A DNA stretch of 64,000 bases, from positions 62,001-126,000 of the forward strand of contig JAWKNL010000010.1 in assembly GCA_041391725.1 (NCBI GenBank), in the 5' to 3' direction. How positions within the stretch are numbered: the stretch's first letter is position 1; every line of letters starts with the position of its first letter. Origin of the DNA: JAGQVA01 sp041391725. Lineage in GTDB: Bacteria > Bacteroidota > Bacteroidia > J057. A program made the position numbers and the translations under genes. This document shows positions 28,934-38,035 of the stretch, piece by piece. A model generated the notes under the pieces. It was not told the origin of the DNA and searched no databases. It saw only the letters and a program-made list of their open reading frames with translations.

Positions 28934-31354
28934 CTACTTCTGTTTTAATGCTTCGATCGCCTGTTTGAGGGCTTCGAGTTCCTTTCGCAGAGATTCTATT
29001 TCTGCCTGTTGTTCCTGAATGGCTTTTAGAGCTACAACGCTCATACTTCCGTAATCAACGGTATATAATACCTGATCATCTCCGCCGTAATACACATACT
29101 GGGGAAATATTTCTTTCAATTCCTGAGCAATAAAACCTGAATAATATTGATTGCTTTCCCCGTCGATGAATTGATAGGTTTTTGCCTGAAGCTTCATCAC
29201 CGAAGGCAAAACACTGCTCATCAGACTAATATTGGTTTTCAGTCGCGCGTCAGAAACGGCAGTATATGCCCCGGAAGTCGGATCAATTGTCGCGCGTTTG
29301 ATCCCCTGCTTATAAAACTCCAATAAGCCCGTGCCATTGGCAGTATAGATATTCCAGTAGTGACTATTCGCGCCTTCATTCTGAATACGAAGCCCATCAT
29401 TGGAGCCGCCAAAGTTGGTGTGCATGATATGAACTTCTGCCCGGGGAGGTGAGCCTGCGGGAATATTTATGCCAATACGGGGTTCGCGCATGACCTCAAA
29501 TTCGATCGCCCATTTACCCAGATGCTGGCTGTATATACCAATGATAGAATCGGGCTCTGACATACCAATAAAAGCCCTGTCAAACGTATTGGCCAGATTG
29601 GAAAACCAGATACCCGCAGAATTGCTCAGACTTCCGGTTGAGCGGATACGCATCCGGCCCTGCATATCAATTGGAAATGCCGGGTCTTCAATGCCAATCC
29701 CCATTTGCCCGGAAGAAAGCTCGAAAGCAAACTTTCGGCCTGTATTGGATCGCAAGAAAAATACATCGGTGGTGTCCTTATATTCCAGTCCCCAGGTCGG
29801 AAAGGAAGGAGAATGTGCAAATACCATCCGGTCGGAGTTTTGGGTGCCGGAAGCAAACATATACAACATTGGCGTATTGGGCGCGGTAGTAGCCGGAAAA
29901 CGGATATTGGCATTGTCATCGGTAAAAACAATATCTCCGTCGGTGCCAAAAACCTGAAATTTATCGCCATCGCCCACAGTCAGTGTAGCAGCAGGAGTGG
30001 CATCGCCAATCCCCACATTTCCTGTATTATAATGAATATTTGAACCGGAGGTAGTCCATTGCGAACTTGTACCCGAAGGCAAAACTACAGATCCGCCCCC
30101 GAGTGAGAGGCTCAGCGTCGTACCTGAAAGCGAAAGCGACTGGATTTCGTTGGAAGTGCTGGCGTCAGCGTCGTCCACGGCATCTGTCGCGGGCGCCCAT
30201 TGTGTGCCGTTATATTTCAGCACCTGATTGCTGGAAGGCGCAGTGGTGGATACCGCTACGTTGCGGATTTTGGTTACGGTAGGGTTGGGATAAAGGCCGC
30301 CCAGATCACCGCCTGCGGCGGTAGTATTGGTAATATCGTTGGAGGCATCGGTATCGCCTGTATTGGTAATCACATTTGCCCCTGAGATACTAATGCCTGT
30401 TCCTGCGGTATAACTGCCGCCCCCCGAAGGCAAAACCACAGACCCGCCCCCGAGTGAGAGACTCAGCGTCGTACCCGAAAGCGAAAGCGACTGGATTTCG
30501 TTGGTAGTGCTGGCGTCAGCGTCGTCCACGGCATCTGTCGCGGGCGCCCATTGTGTGCCATTATATTTCAGCACCTGATTGCTGGAAGGCGCAGTGGTGG
30601 ATACCGCCACATTGCGGATTTTGGTTACGGTAGGGTTGGGATAAAGGCCGCCCAGATCGCCACCTGCAGGGGTCGTATTGGTAATATCGTTGGAGGCATC
30701 GGTATCGCCTGTATTGGAAATTACATTTGTACCAGAAATAGCGATTCCCGTTCCTGCTGAATATCCGCCACTTCCTGTCGGCAGGTTTACCGACCCTCCG
30801 CCCAGTGAAAGACTCAATGTCGTACCCGAAAGCGAAATCGTCTGGATTTCGTTGGTAGTGCTGGCGTCGGCGTCATTGACAGCATCGGTTGCAGGCGCCC
30901 ATTCTGTACCATTCCATTTCAGCACCTCACTGTTTGAGGCGCCAGCGCTGCTCACATCACTCAGAAGGTCGAGTGACATATCTGTAGCTACTTTGGCATA
31001 GGGTACGGCAACCAGTTCCTGTACCCCTGCGGATACTCCGTTAAACTGAACTTCCAGAAAATGACGGTCAGAACCCCAGTTGATTGTGGCAAAATTGCCG
31101 GAAACAGGTGTCCCCTGCCCTATTTCCAGATTGATAAGTCCGAAGGCGTTGGTGGAGGCAGAAAAGGTTTCCTGATAAATTACCGGGCCGGCAGTAGTAC
31201 CTGTTCGTAGCAAAAAAGCCACGTTTATCGACTGTCCGGCAAGAATAGTACCCGTGTTGTCCCGGGCAACTGCCTGATAGCTGATGCCCCGTGTTTGTGC
31301 CCAAATAGATTGAGACAAGGAAAAAAGCAAAATGGAAAGGAAGATTTTTTTCAT
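28934..31354 (-). CDS. Secreted repeat protein with C-terminal S74 intramolecular chaperone domain
   Basis: About 806 residues. A signal peptide (MKKIFLSILLFSLSQSIWAQ) is followed by a short beta domain and a collar of Thr/Ser/Gly-rich repeats of 117 residues (DASTTNEIQSLSLSGTTLSL, DLGGLYPNPTVTKIRNVA). Next comes a trimeric-fibre-like middle region and then the endosialidase chaperone domain of peptidase family S74, with the SDARLKTNI start and QELKEIFPQYV. The end is a coiled coil (EQQAEIESLRKELEALKQ). S74 domains fold trimeric beta-helical fibres and cut themselves off at the Ser of SDxRLK. They are best known from phage tail fibres, but secreted bacterial proteins use them too. No T9SS domain is present, so export and anchoring are unclear. 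Its stop is 4 bases from the stop of the copy-2 lipoprotein, convergent. Confidence 0.82.
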   Translation of the reverse strand: MKKIFLSILLFSLSQSIWAQTRGISYQAVARDNTGTILAGQSINVAFLLRTGTTAGPVIYQETFSASTNAFGLINLEIGQGTPVSGNFATINWGSDRHFLEVQFNGVSAGVQELVAVPYAKVATDMSLDLLSDVSSAGASNSEVLKWNGTEWAPATDAVNDADASTTNEIQTISLSGTTLSLSLGGGSVNLPTGSGGYSAGTGIAISGTNVISNTGDTDASNDITNTTPAGGDLGGLYPNPTVTKIRNVAVSTTAPSSNQVLKYNGTQWAPATDAVDDADASTTNEIQSLSLSGTTLSLSLGGGSVVLPSGGGSYTAGTGISISGANVITNTGDTDASNDITNTTAAGGDLGGLYPNPTVTKIRNVAVSTTAPSSNQVLKYNGTQWAPATDAVDDADASTSNEIQSLSLSGTTLSLSLGGGSVVLPSGTSSQWTTSGSNIHYNTGNVGIGDATPAATLTVGDGDKFQVFGTDGDIVFTDDNANIRFPATTAPNTPMLYMFASGTQNSDRMVFAHSPSFPTWGLEYKDTTDVFFLRSNTGRKFAFELSSGQMGIGIEDPAFPIDMQGRMRIRSTGSLSNSAGIWFSNLANTFDRAFIGMSEPDSIIGIYSQHLGKWAIEFEVMREPRIGINIPAGSPPRAEVHIMHTNFGGSNDGLRIQNEGANSHYWNIYTANGTGLLEFYKQGIKRATIDPTSGAYTAVSDARLKTNISLMSSVLPSVMKLQAKTYQFIDGESNQYYSGFIAQELKEIFPQYVYYGGDDQVLYTVDYGSMSVVALKAIQEQQAEIESLRKELEALKQAIEALKQK
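30090..30791 (-). repeat. Tandem 351-bp intragenic repeats
   Basis: Two near-identical 351-bp units (30090-30440 and 30441-30791) encode 117-residue modules of the S74 protein; a third, more diverged copy begins near 30792. The first two differ at only scattered positions, so copy number may vary between strains or be miscounted in assembly. Confidence 0.85.
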
Positions 31355-31451
31355 ATGAATTGTTATTTTCAGAAGAAGTGGCGGCATGTGCCGAAGATGT
31401 TACCAGCGGCAGGTATTTTTTCACCTGAATTTAATTACAAAACATAAAAAA

Positions 31452-31478
31452 TCCCCGCTATAAAAAAAATAGCGGGGA
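31452..31478 (-). terminator. Terminator of ispG
   Basis: Perfect 10-bp stem TCCCCGCTAT / ATAGCGGGGA with a 7-base A loop. On the minus strand it is followed by TTTTTTATG, as expected for a terminator just after ispG and before the S74 gene. Confidence 0.9.
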
Positions 31479-31496
31479 AAACTTTTTTCGCTCTGG

Positions 31497-33485
31497 TCAG
31501 GATGGCAAATGCTGGAGAGCTGGTTCGACCCAGTTACCATCTTCCCTGATTAGTTCGATCAGCTTATCTACTGCGTCTGCTGTTTTCACGCCTCTTTCCA
31601 CGACTTCCTGCCCTCTGTAAAGGGCGATTTTATCAGGCCCTACCCCCACGTACCCGTAATCTGCATCGGCCATTTCTCCCGGGCCATTGACAATACAGCC
31701 CATAATTCCAATTTTCACGCCTTTGAGGTGTTCGGTTCTTTTTCTGATGCGTGCGGTAGTCTCCTGAAGGTCAAAGAGGGTACGTCCGCAGGAAGGGCAG
31801 GAGATGTATTCGGTCTTGGTAATGCGCAGTCTCGCCAGTTGAAGCATCCCAAATGCTGCTCTGACCCGGCAATCATCTGCCTTTTCCATCCATATTCCAT
31901 CGACCAGTCCGTCAACCAGCAGGGTGCTGCCATTGGCTGCAAGGGAAAGCTGCGTTTTGGCAGATTCGGATACACGAACGTACTCAGGCAATTCATTGTC
32001 ATCAAACCAGTCAATATCTGCCGCAGAAGCCGACATTTTCAGAATCAGGGGCTGGGAGAAACCCGCTTGCTGCAGTTTCACAATCTGTTGGCGCCAGCTA
32101 TACGCAGGATTGGTTCCGGAAGCGGCGAGAACCAGCACACAACTTGCAAGCTGATCCCTGGAATTCAGGGTTTCCAGCAAATCTTCTGTCTGCACAAAAT
32201 TGAGCTGATCGCTTTTCTCTTCAGCGGCCAGAAATTCCCTGACAGAAGCAAAAAAGGGAAAATTGGTCATACGGTCGCTGAGCATACGCCAGGTCTTGTG
32301 GTTATATACCTTTTTCAGTCCGCCCGGCATTTCGAAAGGAGGTAAGTGGTCGCCCAGAAAAACAAAATCGGCAGCTACATCGCTAAAGTTGTATTTGTCA
32401 AGTGCAGGAATATACGAATAGCCAACTTCTTTGAGTGAGCGGGCGGTTTCGCAGTTATGGCGTATATCGGCAATGACACGAGGTACCTGATTATTGCCGA
32501 GATTCAGGACTTCTTGGGAATCTTTTCGTTTAAAGCTGTAGGGATCCCAGGGGAAAGGAGGAACGGTTTCTTCAGGCAAATTGCCAGGGGCTTCACCGCG
32601 GAGGGCCTGTTCGACCAGAAACTTTGCAACAGGAATTTCATATTCCGGGTCTTCAGTAAGGGAGACTCTTACGGTGTCGCCGATTCCATCCATCAGAAGG
32701 GTGGAGATGCCCAGAGCAGATTTGATACGGCCATCTTCGCCTTCTCCGGCTTCCGTAACCCCGAGGTGGAGCGGATACACCTGACCGGCCTGCAACATTT
32801 TTTGCATCAGCAGGCGGTAAGCCTGAACCATGACCTGAGGATTGGAGGCTTTCATGGAGATCACAATATCATAAAAGCCGAGGTCTTCGCAGATGCGCAC
32901 AAATTCGAGGGCGGATTCGACCATGCCTGTGGGTGTATCTCCGTAGCGGCTCATAATGCGGTCAGAAAGCGAGCCGTGGTTGGTTCCGATGCGCATGGCA
33001 GTGCCTTCTTCTTTACAGATTTTTACCAGCGGAGAAAACCGCTCATAGATACGGTCGAGCTCTGCCTGGTAGGATACATCCGTATATTCGATGGTTTCAA
33101 ACTTTTTCTTGTCGGCATAATTGCCGGGGTTTACCCTGACTTTTTCAACGATACGTGCGGCAATTTCGGCTGCATTGGGCGTAAAGTGGATATCGGCAAC
33201 CAGGGGTACGCGATAGCCGCGGCGGCGAAGTTCCTTTTTGATTTCTGCGAGATTGGCTGCTTCATTTTTGCTAGGCGCAGTAATCCGTACATATTCGCAG
33301 CCCGCTTCCACCATTCGTATCGTTTGGGCTACCGTACCCATCGTATCCATAGTATCAGTAGTGGTCATGGACTGAATGCGAATGGGATGATGGGCGCCCA
33401 GCGGGGTATCGCCGATTTTTACTTCGCGTGTAGGGATACGGCGATAGGAAAAGGGGGAAAGGCAATAAGGTTTTTGTGTATCCAT
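31497..33485 (-). CDS. ispG: (E)-4-hydroxy-3-methylbut-2-enyl-diphosphate synthase
   Basis: 4Fe-4S enzyme of the MEP isoprenoid pathway, converting MEcPP to HMBPP. The 662 residues are the long form found in Bacteroidota, Chlamydiae and plants: an N-terminal TIM barrel (HHPIRIQSMTTTDTMDT, GVTEAGEGEDGRIKSALG), an inserted middle domain of about 250 residues, and the C-terminal reductase-like domain with the cluster cysteines in SCPSCGRTLFD (near 557) and GIMGCIVNGPGEMADADYG (near 598). Every key motif is intact. It is the last gene before a clear terminator; the upstream 460 bases hold no other gene. Electron donor probably ferredoxin or flavodoxin. Confidence 0.97.
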   Translation of the reverse strand: MDTQKPYCLSPFSYRRIPTREVKIGDTPLGAHHPIRIQSMTTTDTMDTMGTVAQTIRMVEAGCEYVRITAPSKNEAANLAEIKKELRRRGYRVPLVADIHFTPNAAEIAARIVEKVRVNPGNYADKKKFETIEYTDVSYQAELDRIYERFSPLVKICKEEGTAMRIGTNHGSLSDRIMSRYGDTPTGMVESALEFVRICEDLGFYDIVISMKASNPQVMVQAYRLLMQKMLQAGQVYPLHLGVTEAGEGEDGRIKSALGISTLLMDGIGDTVRVSLTEDPEYEIPVAKFLVEQALRGEAPGNLPEETVPPFPWDPYSFKRKDSQEVLNLGNNQVPRVIADIRHNCETARSLKEVGYSYIPALDKYNFSDVAADFVFLGDHLPPFEMPGGLKKVYNHKTWRMLSDRMTNFPFFASVREFLAAEEKSDQLNFVQTEDLLETLNSRDQLASCVLVLAASGTNPAYSWRQQIVKLQQAGFSQPLILKMSASAADIDWFDDNELPEYVRVSESAKTQLSLAANGSTLLVDGLVDGIWMEKADDCRVRAAFGMLQLARLRITKTEYISCPSCGRTLFDLQETTARIRKRTEHLKGVKIGIMGCIVNGPGEMADADYGYVGVGPDKIALYRGQEVVERGVKTADAVDKLIELIREDGNWVEPALQHLPS

Positions 33486-33945
33486 ATTCCGGGTTTAAGT
33501 CACAGCAAATTTCAGAAGAATGCCGTGATTATCCTAAAACTGCACCAGCGGATAAATAGTTTGAAAAAGCGGGAGAAAATCTGTGGATAAAGCTATGTAA
33601 TAATGTATGTGTTTTTTAATGGAAAAGCTTGCCCGATTGCGATAATTTTCGGAAAGTTTTTTGAAAAATTCGTTTTTGCATATTCACTTTAAAAAACAGC
33701 AACCCAAAAATCAAAAGTTGCTATAGAAAAAGTGAAAAAGCACATCTGGAAAATGAAATTTGGTGCACCAGCAAAAAAAATGTGTAGTTTTTTTGAAAAA
33801 TCTTCGTAAATTCATAAATAATGCATATCCACTGAAACACACTACTTCCCATTATCTGTCATTTTTCTTTGCTCCTGATTCCAAAATTACTTCCTGACAG
33901 TGATCAGAACGGTAATTATTATTCAACGACCCCAAAATCAAAGTT
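33486..33945. other. AT-rich intergenic region
   Basis: 460 bases between the divergent ispG and the helical protein at 33946. It is rich in A/T runs. I see no tRNA, hairpin, strong TAnnTTTG element or conserved coding frame. Confidence 0.5.
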
Positions 33946-35400
33946 ATGGACTTATACAAAATTATCAGCCAGTTGACCGATGAAGAATTTGAGGAGACCT
34001 ATTCGACTTTTACCGCCAACAAAGCAGATAAAAGTGCAGCTTTCCTGAAAATCATCCGAAACAATCCGGAAACACCTGATAAGGAATTTCTGGATACCTT
34101 TGATATTACAGCTTCAGCCTTTTATGTGCTGAAATCCCGCCTCAATCAGAAGATTGAAGCTTTTCTTCTCAATCGCGTGGGAGATCCCAATCTCCATGTA
34201 ATGCGACGGGTACTTGCTGTCAACGATCTTGTATTCAACAACCCGCGCGAAATCTCCGTGGCAGCGTTGCGCAAGCTGGAAAAGGAACTGGTAAAGTTTG
34301 ATTTTCCCTACGGGCTGATGATTGTCTATAAAGAGCTCCAGAATCTCCATGCATTTGACGAACATCACCTGTATTACAAAAGCAGATACAACCAGCAGGT
34401 GGCTTATGCAGTGGCCATGGACAAAGCGATTGACCTGGTGGTGCAGTTTTTCCGCGCATTTGATGCATTTTATCTCAACCGGAAGGATAAAGATCATATC
34501 GAGATGATCCGGGTTATGGAGAAAATTGACAACCTCAATAATCTCTACGAATCGCACCGCCTGTATATATTCAAGTCAGTAATTCACATTTTTGCGAAAC
34601 TCTTTATAGAAATACCAGAAAATATCCGCTGCGAAATTGAGGATATTGACCAGATGTTTGAAAAGTCTGTTGAAATTCTCGGCGAGTATAAAGACGATGC
34701 TTTTTACCTCAACATCAATATCCTGTTCAACTTCCTGCGATTCACATATTATGATTCGAAACAGGTCAGAGATAAATCCAAAATCTTCTTTGAAATTCTG
34801 GATTACAAGATTGAAGAGTTGTTGACCCGCTATCACTTCAACGCCAACACTTCGCTGTTTTTATACCAGAAGCTGCGTTATCATATCCGCACACATACAG
34901 TCAGCCAGATGATCCGCGACGTAGAGGAATACATTTCCCATATTGAAATTGAGCCTTACAGGATCACCTTCTTTGTCAACTTCCATATGTTTATGGCGCA
35001 TGCTTACTTTGCTGACAAAAATTATAAAAAATCATCGCGCATCCTCTACATGCTTCGCAATGATGTCAACCTGAGGAAACATACCCATACAGACCTGGAG
35101 GTGAAGTTTTTCCTGGCCGTATGTTATGTAAAAATGGAAGATTTTGACCTGGCCAATCAGCTCATTCTGAGCCTACAGCGCCAGCTCCGCAAAAATACGA
35201 TGAACAAATATGAACACGCCAAGGTGCTGCTCAAAATCCTTAGCGTAGCTTTGGGAGGTAAACCAAGAACCCGCAACAAAAACCTCCAGATGAATATTGA
35301 GAAGTGGAATGAGATGAACGTGGGGCGTTATGCATTGCTGGAAGATCTTGATCTTGATTCGATCTTTCTGAAAGAGGAGTCCAGTTCTCTCTCGATGTAG
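33946..35400 (+). CDS. Conserved-looking helical protein, unknown
   Basis: 484-residue cytoplasmic protein with no signal peptide or membrane segment. It is rich in aromatic residues and basic/acidic helices (ITASAFYVLKSRLNQKIEAF, FVNFHMFMAHAYFADKNYKKSSRILYMLRND), which resemble TPR-like or alpha-solenoid repeats in the C-terminal third. The N-terminus is a short helical domain (LTDEEFEETYSTFTANKADKSA). I do not recognise a family and see no catalytic motif. It is monocistronic, followed by a strong terminator, and the coding frame is clean with codon use like its neighbours. A scaffold or adaptor is possible. Confidence 0.7.
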   Translation: MDLYKIISQLTDEEFEETYSTFTANKADKSAAFLKIIRNNPETPDKEFLDTFDITASAFYVLKSRLNQKIEAFLLNRVGDPNLHVMRRVLAVNDLVFNNPREISVAALRKLEKELVKFDFPYGLMIVYKELQNLHAFDEHHLYYKSRYNQQVAYAVAMDKAIDLVVQFFRAFDAFYLNRKDKDHIEMIRVMEKIDNLNNLYESHRLYIFKSVIHIFAKLFIEIPENIRCEIEDIDQMFEKSVEILGEYKDDAFYLNINILFNFLRFTYYDSKQVRDKSKIFFEILDYKIEELLTRYHFNANTSLFLYQKLRYHIRTHTVSQMIRDVEEYISHIEIEPYRITFFVNFHMFMAHAYFADKNYKKSSRILYMLRNDVNLRKHTHTDLEVKFFLAVCYVKMEDFDLANQLILSLQRQLRKNTMNKYEHAKVLLKILSVALGGKPRTRNKNLQMNIEKWNEMNVGRYALLEDLDLDSIFLKEESSSLSM

Positions 35401-35429
35401 CAAAAAGGTTGACACATCAAACCTGAAAG

Positions 35430-35459
35430 AGCGGCTGCACTTTACAGCCGCTTTTTTTT
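35430..35459 (+). terminator. Intrinsic terminator
   Basis: 8-bp stem AGCGGCTG / CAGCCGCT (35430-35437 and 35445-35452) with a 7-base loop and a run of seven or eight T. It ends the helical-protein gene. Confidence 0.9.
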
Positions 35460-35542
35460 GTGTCCAAATTTTTGCAAAAAAAATCAGGTCACACTTTTGC
35501 AAAGAAAGTATGACCCGAAGTATATATTTTTGTGTATGTTTT

Positions 35543-35941
35543 CTAGACAGTGATCGCTTCGAGGTAGCGGGCGTTCAGCGGTTTATTGAGATATTTTTTG
35601 ACAAAACGGCTACTGGCCGCACGGTCGATGTCTTTCGGACTGATAGAAGAGGAGAGCATAATAATTTTACACTTTTCCAGGACTTTCTCCGAAAACTTCT
35701 CAAAATCTTCCAGAAACTGAAAACCGTCCATGATGGGCATATTAATATCCAGGAAAACAATTTCCGGGAGTTGATCTTCATTATCCTGATTTGCAGCAAG
35801 ATAATCCAACGCATCCTGACCTGTCTGGAATACAAGGATATTATCTGCAAAGCTGTTTGCCTCGATAATTTTCTCGTTTATAATGTTGTCGATTTCGTTG
35901 TCGTCAACAAGCATTACGCTTTTATAATTGGCCATATCCAT
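35543..35941 (-). CDS. CheY-like single-domain response regulator
   Basis: 132-residue receiver domain with no output domain. Key residues: acidic pocket VDDNE, phospho-acceptor Asp in FLDINMPIMDG, Ser in MLSSSIS, and Lys in NKPL. Such proteins act as phospho-relay or protein-binding switches. The Met at residue 3 is an alternative start. It is not next to a kinase; the orphan TPR-kinase at 11.6 kb is only a possible partner. Confidence 0.93.
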   Translation of the reverse strand: MDMANYKSVMLVDDNEIDNIINEKIIEANSFADNILVFQTGQDALDYLAANQDNEDQLPEIVFLDINMPIMDGFQFLEDFEKFSEKVLEKCKIIMLSSSISPKDIDRAASSRFVKKYLNKPLNARYLEAITV

Positions 35942-36248
35942 ATATTCGGTTTAAATAGTTTTAGACTTGGATAAAGTTTGGAAATTCAATTCAAAAGTCA
36001 AACTGCCCAATCCAAATCCTACAACTATCGGAATAAAAATGATGTTAGAAATATAAGAAGATTGTACACCATAAAAAAATTTTTGGCATAACGGGAATAT
36101 TTTTCCGGAAAACCAAAGTAACCATTTATCCTATAATCTCATCCCATTGCCTGAAATAGTGATTTTAATGGGGCAAAAACATCAAAATGGTTTAATAATC
36201 GATCCTTAATCTTACCCTACTAAGGTTTACCGGGAAAATGCAATTTTT
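35942..36248. other. AT-rich intergenic region
   Basis: 307 bases between the response regulator start and the end of the DUF3127 gene (both minus strand). No hairpin with a T-run, repeat or coding frame is supported. Confidence 0.45.
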
Positions 36249-36626
36249 TTAAAACGGGAGATCATCTCCGTCCTGAAGATCGCTTACATCAAGGGCATCG
36301 GGCGGAGGTGTGGGTGTAGGCTCAAAGCCACCTCCCTGAGTAGTAACCTGAATCGGGTTGATGCGCCATGCCTCAAGGGTGGTGAAATATTTTACCTCTC
36401 CCTGCGGGCTGGTCCATTCTCTGCCGCGAATATCAAACTCAACATCCAGCGGATCACCCTGTCTGTATGGCTCCAGCAATTCGCAGCGATCCTGGGTCAA
36501 CTGGAATGAAATATATTGCGGATAGAGCGGGTTGTCTTTGTGTTCGAGGACAAACTCCCGCTTTTTAAACCGTTCGGACACCTGAACGGAATCAAACTTT
36601 TTGTAAAGCGTTCCCTTGATATTCAT
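36249..36626 (-). CDS. DUF3127 protein with SSB-like acidic tail
   Basis: 125-residue cytoplasmic protein of the DUF3127 family (MNIKGTLYKKFDSVQVSERF, KREFVLEHKDNPLYPQY), whose compact beta-rich pattern fits an OB-like fold. A Gly/Pro-rich linker (GGGFEPTPTPPP) leads to the acidic tip LQDGDDLPF. This closely resembles the C-terminal tip of single-stranded DNA-binding protein (DDDIPF in E. coli), which recruits exonucleases, helicases and PriA. Together with its place behind exonuclease VII (xseA, xseB), this suggests a role on single-stranded DNA. The function is inferred, not established. Confidence 0.85.
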   Translation of the reverse strand: MNIKGTLYKKFDSVQVSERFKKREFVLEHKDNPLYPQYISFQLTQDRCELLEPYRQGDPLDVEFDIRGREWTSPQGEVKYFTTLEAWRINPIQVTTQGGGFEPTPTPPPDALDVSDLQDGDDLPF

Positions 36627-36688
36627 ATAATTCTTTTCTTTTCGTCGTGAACAAATCTACTGGTAAAACGGGAATTACCAAAATTACA

Positions 36689-36880
36689 TCAGGTTTCCTC
36701 CATCAGCTTTTCAATTTCCATTTCTGCTGCCTCCAGATATTTCCGGCAGGACTCAATCAGTTCATTCCCTTTTTTAAAAAGGGTTACCTGCTGATCGAAG
36801 TCTGAAATCCCTTTCTGCATTTTTTCTACCAGCGCTCTGATCTCCGCCAGTTTGTCTTCAAGTGAAAATTTTTCGTCCAT
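36689..36880 (-). CDS. xseB: Exodeoxyribonuclease VII small subunit
   Basis: 63-residue helical protein (SLEDKLAEIRALVEKMQKG, LFKKGNELIESCRKYLEAAE) with the family's usual length and coiled-coil pattern. It binds XseA to form exonuclease VII, which digests single-stranded DNA from both ends. It follows xseA by 28 bases in the same direction. Confidence 0.93.
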   Translation of the reverse strand: MDEKFSLEDKLAEIRALVEKMQKGISDFDQQVTLFKKGNELIESCRKYLEAAEMEIEKLMEET

Positions 36881-36908
36881 AGCCTGTAAACTGATTTTTC
36901 CGGGAAAA

Positions 36909-38033
36909 CTATTCTTCTACTACCGCTGAAGTTATCCGCCCTTCGGCGAAAACCGTTTCGATTTTGTCTCCCGGGTGAATATTGGATGCATCGCGCTGCA
37001 CTTCTCCATCTTTGAGGGTAAGAGTATAACCCTTTTTCAGGAGATCGGTTACATCCAGTCCCCGCAGTGTCGCCTGGAGAAGATCCAGTTCGTGCCGTTT
37101 GTTGCGCAGGGTCTGGCGCATGGTCTGCTCCAGCCGGTGAGTATAATCGTCGAGAACCTGACGTTTAAAATCGATAAAATACCGGAGGCTGTGGCGAATC
37201 TGCCGCTCATATTCATTGAGCGTAGCCTCTACGGCCCGTTTTTCAGGCACGGCTCTTTCTGCTGCTGCCGTGGGAGTTGATGCTCTTACGTCTGCTACAA
37301 AATCGACAATGGTAATGTCGCTTTCATGCCCGATCCCCGAAATCACCGGAATGCCGGAGGCAGCTACCGCTCTTGCCACAGATTCTTCGTTGAAATTCCA
37401 CAAATCTTCTATTGACCCACCGCCCCTCGCAAGGATAATCACATCGGCGCCCGTGGACTGCGCTCTTTTCAGGCTGCCGATTATCGACCGGGGGCCCTGC
37501 TCGCCCTGTACTGTCGTGGGTATCACGATGACTTTCAGCCGGTTGTACCGACGTTCCAGCGTTTGTAATATATCTTTGATCGCCGCACCGGTCGGGCTGG
37601 TAATAACGGCAATGGTTTCGGGAAAAACGGGTATCGGCTTTTTCCTCGCCTGGTCGAAAAGCCCTTCCCGCTGAAGTTTTTCTTTTAGTTCGACAAACCG
37701 CTGAAAAAGATCGCCGAGGCCGGCCTTTTTTACGGCTCTTACCATCATCTGATAATTGCCGCGGGGAGCATAGACTGTAAGTTCGCCCGTAACTACCACC
37801 TGATCGCCTTCCTGAATTTTGGGTGAGGCTTGCGCATAGGTGCGAAACATGACACAACTCAGTTGGGCCTCCTGATCTTTTACGCTAAAATATACGTGCC
37901 CGGAGCGGTGATAGGTAAGATTGGACACCTCCCCGGAGACATTGACCCCGTGGAGTGCGGGGTCATCTTCGAGGAGGTGTTTGATATATGCAGTAACTTC
38001 ACTGACAGACCAGGTCTCCTGTGGTTGTGGCAT
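36909..38033 (-). CDS. xseA: Exodeoxyribonuclease VII large subunit
   Basis: Catalytic subunit of exonuclease VII, 374 residues (E. coli 456; the coiled-coil C-terminus is shorter, as often in Bacteroidota). The N-terminal OB domain starts WSVSEVTAYIKHLLEDDP. The catalytic region includes AVITSPTGAAIKDIL, ARGGGSIEDLW and SGIGHESDITIVDFVAD, then ASTPTAAAE. A shorter coiled coil and a small C-terminal beta domain (DLLKKGYTLTLKDG) follow. It starts 2 bases after the stop of the upstream T9SS-type gene, and xseB and the DUF3127 gene follow, so the four may form one operon. Confidence 0.96.
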   Translation of the reverse strand: MPQPQETWSVSEVTAYIKHLLEDDPALHGVNVSGEVSNLTYHRSGHVYFSVKDQEAQLSCVMFRTYAQASPKIQEGDQVVVTGELTVYAPRGNYQMMVRAVKKAGLGDLFQRFVELKEKLQREGLFDQARKKPIPVFPETIAVITSPTGAAIKDILQTLERRYNRLKVIVIPTTVQGEQGPRSIIGSLKRAQSTGADVIILARGGGSIEDLWNFNEESVARAVAASGIPVISGIGHESDITIVDFVADVRASTPTAAAERAVPEKRAVEATLNEYERQIRHSLRYFIDFKRQVLDDYTHRLEQTMRQTLRNKRHELDLLQATLRGLDVTDLLKKGYTLTLKDGEVQRDASNIHPGDKIETVFAEGRITSAVVEE

Positions 38034-38035
38034 GA

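Noticed and set aside
30090..30791. Programmed phase variation by repeat slippage
   Set aside because: The unit length is a multiple of three, so unit gain or loss keeps the frame; length variation is possible but on/off switching is not.
28934..31354. Prophage tail-fibre gene
   Set aside because: S74 domain alone suggested phage, but a Sec signal peptide is present and no other phage gene lies within 10 kb on either side.
32457..33590. Plus-strand open frame of about 377 codons antisense to ispG
   Set aside because: ispG on the minus strand has full-length family support; the antisense frame has no motif.
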